Below are positions 33,902 through 41,904 of a stretch of DNA of 64,000 bases, one piece after another. Each line of letters starts with the position of its first letter. The stretch's first letter is position 1. The translations under genes were made by a program, and so were the position numbers. The DNA is from an uncultured bacterium (lineage in GTDB: Bacteria > Bacillota > Clostridia > Lachnospirales > Lachnospiraceae). The DNA lies in assembly GCA_947177425.1 (NCBI GenBank), contig CAMWUN010000004.1:59088-123087 (forward strand), given 5' to 3'. A model generated the notes under the pieces. It had not been told where the DNA came from. It did not search any database and saw only the letters and a program-made list of their open reading frames with translations.

Positions 33902-34121
33902 TCCAGTTCCGCATCTTCCCTTCACAAACCTGTACGGCAGAACAATTCCTGTCCCTAAAACTTAGACAGTAATTGCTCTGGGTCTGTTTCGGGCATATGC
34001 TGTCCAGTTCCGCATCTTCCCTTCACAGACCTGTACAGCAGAACAATTCCTGTCCCTAAAGCTTAGACAGTAATTGTTCTGGGTCTGTTTCGGGCACATG
34101 CTGTCCAGTTCCGCATCTCCC
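33902..34121. repeat. 101-bp tandem direct repeat with internal long palindrome, in the leader of the ABC module
   Basis: Copies start at 33,902 and 34,003 with a third, partial one at 34,104; the period is exactly 101. The two full copies differ at five positions, all transitions. Within each, CAGAACAATTCCTGTC pairs with GACAGTAATTGTTCTG (15 of 16 in copy 2) around an 11-base loop, and flanking GGTCTGT / ACAGACC extends the stem. The array lies between the kinase stop and the ATPase start. It would form two large hairpins in the transcript leader if transcription starts near 34,127. Confidence 0.85.
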
Positions 34122-34133
34122 GCGGATAATACA

Positions 34134-34208
34134 ATTATAAATGACTGTTTCCTGCAAATCCTTACATCCATATTACAAAAAGGATTCCTGGATTACAATT
34201 TCTGTAAT
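34134..34208 (-). promoter_or_regulatory. Candidate promoter and dyad site for the ABC module
   Basis: A perfect TATAAT on the minus strand (34,134-34,139) lacks a clear -35 box. Upstream, ATTACA (34,192-34,197) and TGTAAT (34,203-34,208) form an inverted repeat with a five-base gap that overlaps the kinase stop codon. BceR-type sites are described as TNACA/TGTAA inverted repeats with a four-base gap, so this is similar but not exact. Confidence 0.4.
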
Positions 34209-35188
34209 GTTGAAAAGTAGTTATTATTTTGGAATATAATGCAGAATCTTGTATAATCTCCATACTCACTTTCCACCTGTATGCCATGTCCCAGCCTGTC
34301 AATAATTTTTGACACCATGTATAACCCCATACCCGTGGACTTATATTTTCCATTATGCCTGTTGCTGCCCGTGAATCCTTTTTCAAAAATCCTTCTTATA
34401 TCGCTGCTTTTAATTCCCTCCCCGGAATCCTCCACAAAAAGCCGGGTTTCCTGTTCCTCCTGCTGTGCCCATATATGAATGGCAGGCTTATTCCCTGCAT
34501 ATTTTAACGCATTATTTATCAGTTGGTCCAAAACATAGACCAGCCAGGCCGGGTCAGTATACACGGAAACGTCCTCTGAATCAAAAGTAATCTCAAATCC
34601 TTTCTGAATCAGAAAGAACTGATTATTTTTGATGGATGTCCTCACACATTCCAGCAGAGAGACTTTCTTTATCTGCAAGTCAAAAAGCGGGCTTTGCAGT
34701 CTGCACCCAAGCATCATAGAATTAATCTGCTGGTTCATTTTTTCAAGCTGCTCCCTCATACCCTTTTGGACTTTCCTGTCTGCAATATTCTCTTCTATAA
34801 GAAAACAAGCCGCAAGGGGTATCTTGAATTCATGACACCACTTTGCAACGTAGTCCTGCAATTCGCAGTTTTCCTGAAACTTTTCCTGCAATTCACCTTC
34901 CAGAATCTGCATATCGTGTTCCGCCAGGTCTTTATTATTAAAGTCCGGGAGCAGATGGCATATGATACTCTCCCCACGCATAAGCTGTTCCTTATAAATC
35001 TGCACCCTCTTATCCCTGTAAAAATCAATCCCCCAAAAAAGCAGGAGCGCCAGCGCCAAAAGGAAATCCAGATATAACAGATACTTGATATCCTTTTCCC
35101 CCATAAGAAAAATAAAGTAAAAATTATATAAACAGATAATTGACAGGCACAAATAATAGTATTTCCACTTTTTTTTAAAGAAGCTCAT
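34193..35188 (-). CDS. Bce-type intramembrane-sensing histidine kinase
   Basis: A 331-residue kinase with two closely spaced N-terminal helices (about 10-29 and 35-52) and almost no extracellular loop, the hallmark of BceS-like kinases that read their transporter rather than the drug. The phosphorylated histidine is H119 in KWCHEFKIPLAA. ATP-binding boxes are QLINNALKYAGN (N box), VEDSGEGIKSSDI (G1) and STGMGLYMVSKI (G2). The start is the ATG at 35,188, which overlaps the regulator stop (ATGA); an in-frame extension to 35,269 is not needed. The product phosphorylates the regulator encoded just upstream. Confidence 0.92.
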   Translation of the reverse strand: MSFFKKKWKYYYLCLSIICLYNFYFIFLMGEKDIKYLLYLDFLLALALLLFWGIDFYRDKRVQIYKEQLMRGESIICHLLPDFNNKDLAEHDMQILEGELQEKFQENCELQDYVAKWCHEFKIPLAACFLIEENIADRKVQKGMREQLEKMNQQINSMMLGCRLQSPLFDLQIKKVSLLECVRTSIKNNQFFLIQKGFEITFDSEDVSVYTDPAWLVYVLDQLINNALKYAGNKPAIHIWAQQEEQETRLFVEDSGEGIKSSDIRRIFEKGFTGSNRHNGKYKSTGMGLYMVSKIIDRLGHGIQVESEYGDYTRFCIIFQNNNYFSTLQKL

Positions 35189-35853
35189 GGCACAAAATAT
35201 CCCTGCCCTTTCTTTGTCTGGATAATATCCTCCCCACAGGCGGCTTTCAGTTTGCCCCGCAGCCGGCATATGACTGTCGTGAGCGTCCCGTCCGAGATAA
35301 ATTCATCTGTATTCCATAATTCTGTCATCAGCTCATCCCGCGACGCCACCTCTGGTCTTAATTCCATCATCCTGGCCAGTATCCTGCGCTCTGATTTCGT
35401 CAGTTCAACCTCTTTGCCCTCAAAAAACAATATGCCCGAATGTGATTCAAAACACAGCCCTCCCTTAATGAACTTCTGTTCTTTTACTCTGTACTCATAG
35501 GTACGCCTAAGAACTGCCTCTATCTTAGCTTTCAGCATTTCCAACCGGAAAGGCTTCTCTACATAGTCATCTCCTCCCTGGGCGATTCCCATAATCTTAT
35601 CCCTGTCATCATTCCGGCTGCTGATGTATATAACCGGAACATTGGAAACCTTCCGAATCTGGCTGCACCAGTAAAAGCCGTCATAAAAAGGAAGATTGAC
35701 ATCCATAAGGATTAACTGCGGGCTGCTCTCCATAAATTCCTGCCGTATTTCATCAAATTTCTGCACCTGAAACTGCTCATACCCCCATCTTTCAAGAAAA
35801 GAGCCAATTTCGCCTGCCAGCGTCTCGTCGTCCTCTACTATCATGATCTTCAT
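35185..35853 (-). CDS. OmpR-type response regulator of the Bce-like system
   Basis: A receiver domain (residues 1-118) with acidic pair D8-D9, phosphoacceptor D51 in LILMDVNLPFYDG and the lysine in VEKPFR. A winged-helix trans-activation domain (about 135-222) ends in TTVICRLRGKLKAACGEDII, QTKKGQGYFV. I choose the ATG at 35,853, which aligns with BceR-like proteins (KIMIVEDDETL). In-frame starts at 35,874 and 35,901 also lack a good ribosome site, so the start is uncertain by up to 16 codons. It should activate the adjacent ABC module on peptide stress. Confidence 0.9.
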   Translation of the reverse strand: MKIMIVEDDETLAGEIGSFLERWGYEQFQVQKFDEIRQEFMESSPQLILMDVNLPFYDGFYWCSQIRKVSNVPVIYISSRNDDRDKIMGIAQGGDDYVEKPFRLEMLKAKIEAVLRRTYEYRVKEQKFIKGGLCFESHSGILFFEGKEVELTKSERRILARMMELRPEVASRDELMTELWNTDEFISDGTLTTVICRLRGKLKAACGEDIIQTKKGQGYFVP

Positions 35854-36094
35854 TTTCGTTTCTGAAATATTCATTTTCCCATTTCGTCCTGTCTGCGCCA
35901 TGCATATATATTCAAAATTCCGTCAGAATCCGCTTTGACTTTTGCCAACATATCAACGTTAAATACCACTATATGGTTTTAAGAATTCCTGCTGACATGA
36001 ATCATACCGTTTCATTATTATTTAAAAAAGTATAACACAGCCTCTTTGCGCCGGCAATAACAGGCGGCCCTGTTCCATGGAAATCAATTTCATA

Positions 36095-36123
36095 TTTACT
36101 TTTCCCCCATCTCACCTTAAAAT
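36095..36123 (+). promoter_or_regulatory. Likely sigma-A promoter of the zinc-ribbon/TPM pair
   Basis: TTTACT and TAAAAT are spaced by 17 bases, about 45 bases before the start at 36,167. The remaining 35,854-36,094 segment has no gene; an inverted GTCA/TGAC pair near 35,922-35,940 is the only other pattern seen. Confidence 0.5.
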
Positions 36124-36166
36124 AAAAATATATACATAATTTTTTAATTGCGAGGGGGAAAACTGT

Positions 36167-37609
36167 TTGTACGAATGTCCTAATTGCGGCGGAAATTTAA
36201 AGTTTGACATTCCGTCCCAGCAGCTAAAATGCGCATACTGCCTGACCACCCACGATCCTTATGATATTACCAAATCCCAGGACGCGGAAGAGAGCAGCGA
36301 TTTCAATGTCACTATATTCACCTGTCCCCAGTGCGGGGGTGAAATTCTGAGCGCCGATACTTCCGCGGCGGAATTCTGCAGTTTCTGTGGTGCTTCCACG
36401 ATTCTTGACAGCCGCATCAGCAAAGAAAAACGGCCGTCCCACATCATCCCTTTTAAACAGACGAAGGAAGCATGTAAGCAGGCTTATATTGCCCGGATGA
36501 AACATGCCCTCTTTGCGCCGGATGAACTGAAAGATAAGAAATACATTGACGGATTCCGGGGTATTTATATGCCCTATTGGGCCTACAGCATCACCCAGCA
36601 GGGGACGGTCAGCCTGAAAGGGAAGAAATCCTACCGGAGAGGGGACTATGTCTATACCGACCACTATAATCTGGATGGCGAAATTGATGCCTGTTACTAT
36701 GATTTATCTTATGACGCTTCCTCTTCTTTTTCAGATGACATCAGTCAGCGGATCGCGCCTTTTTACGTGAAGGACAGCAAGAAGTTTACGCCTTCCTATT
36801 TAAGCGGATTTTATGCGGATACCGCTGATGTGGACAGTCGTCTATATGAAAAAGATGCTGTTAAGCTGGCAAACACGACCAGTTATAACAAAATTAAGCG
36901 CACGCCGGAATTTTCAGACCTGGCAATTTCCGGGGAGGGCAATGATTTTTCCATGACAATGTCACTCCACACTTACAGCGAAACGCCGGAGCGTGTTCTA
37001 TACCCTGTATGGTTCATGTCCTACCGCAAAAACGGCCGTGTGGCTTACGCCACGGTAAACGGCCAGAACTGCAAAGTTGCGGCGGATATACCTGTAGATG
37101 TTAAGAAGTATACACTTGGTACCGTATTGCTTACCATTCCTATTTTTGTACTGCTGAATCTCTTTTTAACTATCAGGCCCGGTACTCTTCTTAGCTGCTC
37201 CTGCCTCCTGGCATCCCTTTCGCTTGCCGTATACGCCTTTGAAATCCTGGGTATCTACCATAAAGACCGCCGTACCCACGACCGGGGATATCTTTCCAGA
37301 GCGTCTGGCAGTTCTTCCGCCCCGGACACAAAAAAGGATTCTGTATCTTTGCAGGAGCTGATAAAATTTCATTCATCTGCGGGGCATGGAAAGGCCCCTG
37401 GCTTTATCTTTTCACTGGCGGCCATATTGGCCTGTATCTGCGTGTGGATAATCAACCCTGTTTCCGACTTATGGTATTACGGCGGCGCGGTTGTTTCTTT
37501 TGTGGGTATTTTGCTTACCATTGTGGCAATTATCCAGAAATACAATGTGCTTGCCACACAAAAGCTTCCCCAGTTTGAACGGCACGGAGGTGATGATGGT
37601 GCATATTAA
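36167..37609 (+). CDS. Zinc-ribbon membrane protein of unknown function
   Basis: Two N-terminal zinc ribbons, C4-x2-C7 with CAYC, and then CPQCGG with CSFCG, are followed by RPSHIIPFKQTKEACKQAYI and a mixed domain (residues 100-315) containing YIDGFRGIYMPYWAYSI. Two pairs of membrane helices close the protein (about 318-365 and 415-460). Proteins of this layout in Lachnospiraceae are annotated as TFIIB-type zinc-ribbon proteins, but they are not transcription factors on any evidence here. Translation starts at a TTG with GAGGGGG about nine bases upstream. The 3' end overlaps the TPM gene by 14 bases, so the two are co-translated and probably work together at the membrane. Confidence 0.82.
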   Translation: MYECPNCGGNLKFDIPSQQLKCAYCLTTHDPYDITKSQDAEESSDFNVTIFTCPQCGGEILSADTSAAEFCSFCGASTILDSRISKEKRPSHIIPFKQTKEACKQAYIARMKHALFAPDELKDKKYIDGFRGIYMPYWAYSITQQGTVSLKGKKSYRRGDYVYTDHYNLDGEIDACYYDLSYDASSSFSDDISQRIAPFYVKDSKKFTPSYLSGFYADTADVDSRLYEKDAVKLANTTSYNKIKRTPEFSDLAISGEGNDFSMTMSLHTYSETPERVLYPVWFMSYRKNGRVAYATVNGQNCKVAADIPVDVKKYTLGTVLLTIPIFVLLNLFLTIRPGTLLSCSCLLASLSLAVYAFEILGIYHKDRRTHDRGYLSRASGSSSAPDTKKDSVSLQELIKFHSSAGHGKAPGFIFSLAAILACICVWIINPVSDLWYYGGAVVSFVGILLTIVAIIQKYNVLATQKLPQFERHGGDDGAY

Positions 37610-38459
37610 ATGGAAATTAGTTTATCAGCATAAAATACATACAGATCACAAAGCTGTCATGCCCTTTTTATCATGTGTCATGCTGTTTTTATGCCTGTGG
37701 TTTTTTCCCCTGAACGCCCATGCAGACGGGGAATCCCCGTATACCGCTACATGGGAAAATCCCGAAACCGGATATCAGATTATAATAGAAGATGATGCTG
37801 ACTTGCTAAGTGAAGAAGAAGAAACACAGTTGGCCGCCAAAATGCAGGAAATAACAGCCTACGGCAATGCCGCTTTTAAGTCGGTTTCCTACAATAATTA
37901 CTCGGCTTCTTATTTTGCAGGCCTTTACTATCATGAAATATTTTTATCCGAAAGTGGTACTCTTTTCCTTATAGACATGGACAATAGGGAAATCTATATT
38001 TTCAGTGATGGCGCCATATATAAGACTATCACCAATGCATACGCAGATACTATCACCGACAATGTATACCGGTATGCTTCTGGCGGCAACTATTATCTGT
38101 GCGCTTTTGAAGCTTTTGGCCAGATTCATTCTCTTCTGTCCGGACGCCGGATTGCCCAGCCCATGAAGTACATAAGCAATGCGCTCCTTGCTCTTATACT
38201 GGCATCCTTCATCAATTATTTTGCAGTAAGGCTTACGGCACGCTCCTCCAAACCCGGCACAACGGAAATCCTTAACTCAATTTCCACGAAATTCAGCTTC
38301 ACTAATCCCAGAAGGAAGCTGGATCACCAGACCAAGGCATACCGACCTGCCAGCAGCAGTGGCGGTGGCAGTCATGGTGGTGGCGGCGGTCATAGCGGTG
38401 GCGGTGGTCACAGCGGCGGTGGTGGTCACAGCGGCGGTGGCGGCGGTCACAGATTCTGA
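37596..38459 (+). CDS. TPM-domain membrane protein with Gly/His-rich tail
   Basis: A signal sequence (about residues 20-42, VMLFLCLWFFPLNAHA) is followed by a TPM domain (about 60-185; DDADLLSEEEETQLAAKMQE, SGTLFLIDMDNREIYIFSDG), a membrane helix at about 195-215, and a C-terminal tail in which GGGGH units alternate with Ser (four units, ending GGHRF). TPM proteins occur with Gly-rich tails and have been linked to photosystem repair in plants and to unknown membrane roles in bacteria. The His content suggests metal binding, unproven. The start is the second of two ATGs (37,596), five bases from GGAGG; a GTG at 37,599 is also possible. Confidence 0.85.
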   Translation: MVHIKWKLVYQHKIHTDHKAVMPFLSCVMLFLCLWFFPLNAHADGESPYTATWENPETGYQIIIEDDADLLSEEEETQLAAKMQEITAYGNAAFKSVSYNNYSASYFAGLYYHEIFLSESGTLFLIDMDNREIYIFSDGAIYKTITNAYADTITDNVYRYASGGNYYLCAFEAFGQIHSLLSGRRIAQPMKYISNALLALILASFINYFAVRLTARSSKPGTTEILNSISTKFSFTNPRRKLDHQTKAYRPASSSGGGSHGGGGGHSGGGGHSGGGGHSGGGGGHRF

Positions 38460-38496
38460 TTCTGGGGACCGTAAAAAAATAGCACAGCCAAAAGAC

Positions 38497-38581
38497 CTGT
38501 CACAGCTTATTAACAAACGCTGTCACGCTTCGCGAGTCAGCTTATTAACAAACGCTGCCGCGCTTCGCGAGTCAGCTTATT
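38497..38581 (+). repeat. Two tandem 35-bp copies (plus a partial) of the AACAAACGCT repeat
   Basis: Full units begin at 38,512 and 38,547 (AACAAACGCTGTCACGCTTC, then GCGAGTCAGCTTATT), preceded by a partial tail CACAGCTTATT. They match the 37-bp units at 31,035-31,182 with a two-base shorter end. They lie between the TPM gene and its terminator. Confidence 0.8.
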
Positions 38582-38586
38582 GTGTC

Positions 38587-38632
38587 AAAAAAGGACTGGC
38601 GGTTTAATATCATTCCGACAGTCCCTTTTTTT
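38587..38632. terminator. Bidirectional terminator between the convergent TPM and PrcB-like genes
   Basis: GGACTG (38,593-38,598) pairs with CAGTCC (38,619-38,624), extended by GCGG/CCG. An A-run precedes it and seven T residues follow, so it can stop transcription from both sides. Confidence 0.75.
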
Positions 38633-39081
38633 CAGTTGAATACCACTGGTTTATCCACAAATTCTGTTTTAATTACGATATAGGGATAGGAGGGTGAGTC
38701 CTTTTTTATGGTTGTATCAGCCGGATCCGGCCCTAACAGTGTGGTGTCAGCATAGATTGCGTTTTCTGTAAGGTATAAGTCATTTACCGTGATGCTGTAG
38801 CCGCCGCTTACCTGCTCGCCATAACCGATGCAGATATAAAGGAATCCATTGTCCTGATAGGTAACTTTAAAAGCGTTCCCTTTCTTTTCCTCAATAACTG
38901 TCTTTAGTTCTTCTGGAATATTTTCATCCGCCAGGACAGTGAATTCCAAATCCTTTATTTTTTCCAGAGCGTCTTTTTCCTTTCCGCCTCCCGTAAATGC
39001 ACAGCCCGTAAGCAGACACAGTGTAATTGTTCCCAGTATACAGATTCCATATTTCAAAAACTGTAAGTAATTGTCTTTCAT
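38632..39081 (-). CDS. PrcB_C-domain lipoprotein
   Basis: A secreted lipoprotein of 149 residues. The signal peptide GICILGTITLCLLTGC ends in a lipobox, with lipid-modified Cys at about residue 27. The mature domain (LEFTVLADENIPEELKTVIE, DNGFLYICIGYGEQVSGGYS, DLYLTENAIYADTTLLGP, then PYIVIKTEF) matches the PrcB C-terminal domain, named for a protease-complex subunit in Treponema. It follows the HtrA gene by 91 bases on the same strand, so a partnership with that protease is plausible but unproven. An inverted repeat at 39,084-39,118 flanks its ribosome site. Confidence 0.8.
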   Translation of the reverse strand: MKDNYLQFLKYGICILGTITLCLLTGCAFTGGGKEKDALEKIKDLEFTVLADENIPEELKTVIEEKKGNAFKVTYQDNGFLYICIGYGEQVSGGYSITVNDLYLTENAIYADTTLLGPDPADTTIKKDSPSYPYIVIKTEFVDKPVVFN

Positions 39082-39083
39082 CC

Positions 39084-39118
39084 CATAGATTATCCTGACT
39101 TCTTTTTTATAATCTATG
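39084..39118 (-). promoter_or_regulatory. Inverted repeat around the PrcB-like gene ribosome site
   Basis: CATAGATTA and TAATCTATG form nine-base arms around a 17-base loop that holds AAAAAAGAAGTCAGGA. In the minus-strand RNA the right arm ends within five bases of the start codon, so the stem could mask translation initiation. Confidence 0.4.
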
Positions 39119-39172
39119 AATAAAAAGGGGAAAGAATACCAATAATCCGCTCCGGTATCTAATTACCTTTTG

Positions 39173-40573
39173 TCAGCTATTCTGATGTCCCAGCGTGACT
39201 TCCACAGACTTTGACTGATAGCCCACAGGGCTTCCCTGCATAATCGTCAGTTCTATAGTGGCACCGGCCTCACAATAGGTAAGCTCTTCCTTAAGTTCCG
39301 CCATGGACTTTACCTCATCCCCATTAATGGCGGTTATAATGTCTCCTCTGACAAGGCCGGCTTTCTCTGCGCCTGAACCTTCCATGACAGAAGAAACATA
39401 GACTCCCTGAGGCATCCCGTAAAGCTGGGAATTTTCCGCTGCCACATCCACGCCGGTGATACCCAGATATCCTCTTTTGGCTTCGTCCACTTTAAATTTT
39501 GTGGCTTTACTCATCAGATTTTCAATAATGGGCTGGGCGTCTGAAATGGGAATTGCATAGCCCATGCCTTCCACCGCAGAGCCGCCTATTTTGTTGGAGT
39601 TAATGCCGATAACTTCTCCTTTTATATTAAGCAGGGCGCCTCCTGAATTTCCAGGATTGATTGCTGCGTCTGTCTGGATAAAGGTGTTGATTTCCACATC
39701 GCTGTTCTGGACTGTCTGCACAGATGTTGCCGCAATCGCCCTGTCAAGTGCGCTGACAACGCCGGTGGTAACGGACTGCCCGTATCCAAGAGCATTACCG
39801 ATAGCAATTACCGGCTCTCCTACCGTAAGGCTGTCGGAACTGCCGAGTTTTGCAATGCTGATCTGATCCATCGTCTCCTTATCAATATTGTCAAGCTGTA
39901 CTGCAATCACTGCAAGGTCTTTATCCGCATCCGAACCTTTAAGCTGGGCCTGGGCCTGGGTTCCGTCCACAAACTGCACTGTCAGTTCTTCTGCGGACTC
40001 TACCACATGATAGTTTGTCACCAGAAGCAGTTCAGTATCATTCTGCCCTACAATAATGCCGGAGCCTGAACCTCCGCCGGGCTGACTGTATTCATAGCCA
40101 AAAAAACTCATTCTCTCAATATAGGAATTGTTGACCGATACCACAGAGGGCATTACCTGTTTCACCACTTCCGTCACATCCGTAACTGTCGCCTGGGCAA
40201 TCTGGTTTTCTGCGGCCTGCGCACTCTCCCCTTCTGGCTGTGTGCTATCTATGGAAACTTCTTCTGTCTGTGTTTCCGCTTTGTCCTCATTATCATCCCA
40301 GCTTCCAATTCCTGCTTTTGCTTTCAGATAGTCTGTGGCTGAATCAACCGCCTGGAAACCAAGCCCTGCAAAGATACCAAAAAATAATCCGCAGCAGACT
40401 GCTATTACTATTTTCTTTCCGGTTCCCAATCCTGTTTTACGGGATTTATCCGGTCTGCCTGCATTTCCCCCGGGACTGCCGCTTTCATTGTGAAACCCGC
40501 CGCCGGATCCGCTATAGTTTCCGCCCGACTCATAATAATAAGTGTTGTTGTTTGGATAATTATTCTCGTACAT
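39173..40573 (-). CDS. HtrA/DegP-type serine protease with PDZ domain
   Basis: A 466-residue surface protease. A cytoplasmic Asn/Tyr/Gly-rich leader (1-50) precedes one membrane helix (about 53-75), a linker, then the trypsin-like domain with H189 (VTNYHVV), D219 (DKDLAVI) and S310 (NPGNSGGALL). A single PDZ domain follows (about 365-460; GVYVSSVMEGSGAEKAGLVR, GDIITAINGDEVKSM). It degrades or refolds damaged proteins outside the membrane. GAGAGGTAATTGTT precedes the ATG. The PrcB-like lipoprotein gene follows. It separates the stress genes from the polysaccharide locus upstream. Confidence 0.94.
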   Translation of the reverse strand: MYENNYPNNNTYYYESGGNYSGSGGGFHNESGSPGGNAGRPDKSRKTGLGTGKKIVIAVCCGLFFGIFAGLGFQAVDSATDYLKAKAGIGSWDDNEDKAETQTEEVSIDSTQPEGESAQAAENQIAQATVTDVTEVVKQVMPSVVSVNNSYIERMSFFGYEYSQPGGGSGSGIIVGQNDTELLLVTNYHVVESAEELTVQFVDGTQAQAQLKGSDADKDLAVIAVQLDNIDKETMDQISIAKLGSSDSLTVGEPVIAIGNALGYGQSVTTGVVSALDRAIAATSVQTVQNSDVEINTFIQTDAAINPGNSGGALLNIKGEVIGINSNKIGGSAVEGMGYAIPISDAQPIIENLMSKATKFKVDEAKRGYLGITGVDVAAENSQLYGMPQGVYVSSVMEGSGAEKAGLVRGDIITAINGDEVKSMAELKEELTYCEAGATIELTIMQGSPVGYQSKSVEVTLGHQNS

Positions 40574-40708
40574 AACAATTACCTCTCTTTTCTTCCTTTC
40601 TCACGGCTTATCTGCCTTATTCTGTCTTCGTTGTTTATGAATTCAGTATATCCGGCAATTGTGTTTATTTTGTGACAAAAATTTGTTTAATCTGTTATTT
40701 ATTATTAT

Positions 40709-40742
40709 AATAAGCTGGCTTGGGAGGCGTGGCAGCGTTTGT
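40709..40742 (-). repeat. Inverted copy of the AACAAACGCT repeat
   Basis: Read on the minus strand this 34-base copy is ACAAACGCTGCCACGCCTCC followed by CAAGCCAGCTTATT. It lies downstream of the GT2 gene at 40,758 and upstream of the HtrA gene, opposite in orientation to the other three loci. Confidence 0.7.
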
Positions 40743-40757
40743 CCAACTGCCTGTTTT

Positions 40758-41684
40758 TTACTTCCAATACCCTTTATTCATGGAAAATCGTCTCACCAGA
40801 CTTCCTGGAAGATGCTTATACCTCTTTCCCAGAAAATAACCGCCATATTTGCATCCGCTCTGCCAGAATAATTTCACTATCAGCCAGGGCTTCTTCTGGC
40901 GGCACAGATAGACACAGGTCTTTTTTACCAGCCTCATACCTTCAGATTCTGCAGATAATCCGTCAAAAATCTCAGGATGATCGGCATGGGATACGCCTAA
41001 GTCAAAATTCCTCCTGAACTGCCTGGCGCCGCTGTAATTATGGGAATGTTCCACTCTGGCTCCCGCCGCATAAGCAATGAAATAGCCTGCATTTATAAGG
41101 CCCCTTGCATAAATCATATCTTCATTAAATATAGTATGGCTGGTAAATCCCTTTAATTCATCAAAAATATCCCTTCTGTATGCAGCGCATACATTGGAAG
41201 CAAAGAAAGTCTTGATCCCCATGGTTTTAAGGTTCTTTGCCGACTTTACACAGGATTCCCCCGGATAGTTAAAGATACGGGTATAGCTTTCTATCATGCC
41301 GCTTCCCTTTCCGGCAAGCTGTCTTCCGTAAGACATTCCCACCTTTTTATCTTCAAAAGGCTTTAAAAGCTGCTCCATCATTTTGTCATCTGCCGGAACT
41401 GCATCATCCGTCATCATAATAAAAAATGGCGCTTCTGACAGGGACACACCGTAATTTCTGGTCCCTCCGTGGTCAAATTTCTCCTTTGATATATGCTTTA
41501 CCAGAACATCCTTAAAGCGTTCCTTAAAGTCTGTGCCAGCAATAAATTTATCAAAATATTTCTGTTCCGTGTTGATTAAGATAATCCGGCTGGCAGGATG
41601 CGTCTGCCTTTTCAGCCCCTCCAGCAGGAGGATAAGTTTCTCTGACGGTTTATAAACCGGAATAATTACATCTGCCTGTGTCAT
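40758..41684 (-). CDS. GT2 family glycosyltransferase (rhamnosyltransferase-like)
   Basis: A GT-A enzyme of 308 residues. QADVIIPVYKPSEKLI opens the fold, KFDHGGTRNYGVSLSEAPFF and MMTDDAVPADD hold the donor and metal sites, and FNEDMIYARGLINAGYFIAY with EHSHNYSGARQFRR is the wording of RfbF/RgpA-like rhamnosyltransferases. The tail contains a short basic, aromatic helix (WQSGCKYGGYFLGKRYKHLP). It is separated from the LCP gene by a terminator and a structured repeat, so it may have its own transcript. With dTDP-rhamnose genes in the same locus, addition of a rhamnose is a reasonable guess. Confidence 0.85.
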   Translation of the reverse strand: MTQADVIIPVYKPSEKLILLLEGLKRQTHPASRIILINTEQKYFDKFIAGTDFKERFKDVLVKHISKEKFDHGGTRNYGVSLSEAPFFIMMTDDAVPADDKMMEQLLKPFEDKKVGMSYGRQLAGKGSGMIESYTRIFNYPGESCVKSAKNLKTMGIKTFFASNVCAAYRRDIFDELKGFTSHTIFNEDMIYARGLINAGYFIAYAAGARVEHSHNYSGARQFRRNFDLGVSHADHPEIFDGLSAESEGMRLVKKTCVYLCRQKKPWLIVKLFWQSGCKYGGYFLGKRYKHLPGSLVRRFSMNKGYWK

Positions 41685-41727
41685 ATACTCTGCCCCTTAA
41701 AAATACCCACACTGCACATAGTCAGAT

Positions 41728-41755
41728 AAAAGGGCCAACAAAAGCTGGCCCTTTT
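41728..41755. terminator. Rho-independent terminator upstream of the rhamnosyltransferase-like gene
   Basis: AAAAGGGCCA and TGGCCCTTTT form a perfect ten-base stem with an eight-base loop, ending in T-runs on both strands. It should stop transcripts coming from the LCP gene. Confidence 0.8.
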
Positions 41756-41770
41756 AATCCCTTCTCTCGT

Positions 41771-41878
41771 AACAGTTCAGATACCTTCACTGTTACAGGT
41801 ATCCGCCCATTCCAAATCGCTTTGCGATGGGGCGGATACTCTCAGTCCAATTTACACTTTCTTAAGGGCTGAACTGTT
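41771..41878. repeat. Nested inverted-repeat element (108 bp)
   Basis: Outer arms AACAGTTCAG / CTGAACTGTT bracket the element. An inner stem GTATCCGCCC / GGGCGGATAC (41,799-41,808 and 41,830-41,839) continues through ATCGC / GCGAT around a three-base loop. A third pair, GATACC / GGTATC, competes with the inner stem. No ORF is present. It lies between the LCP gene and the terminator at 41,728. Confidence 0.65.
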
Positions 41879-41904
41879 CCCTTCTTTCAATAATTTTCAT
41901 TTCC

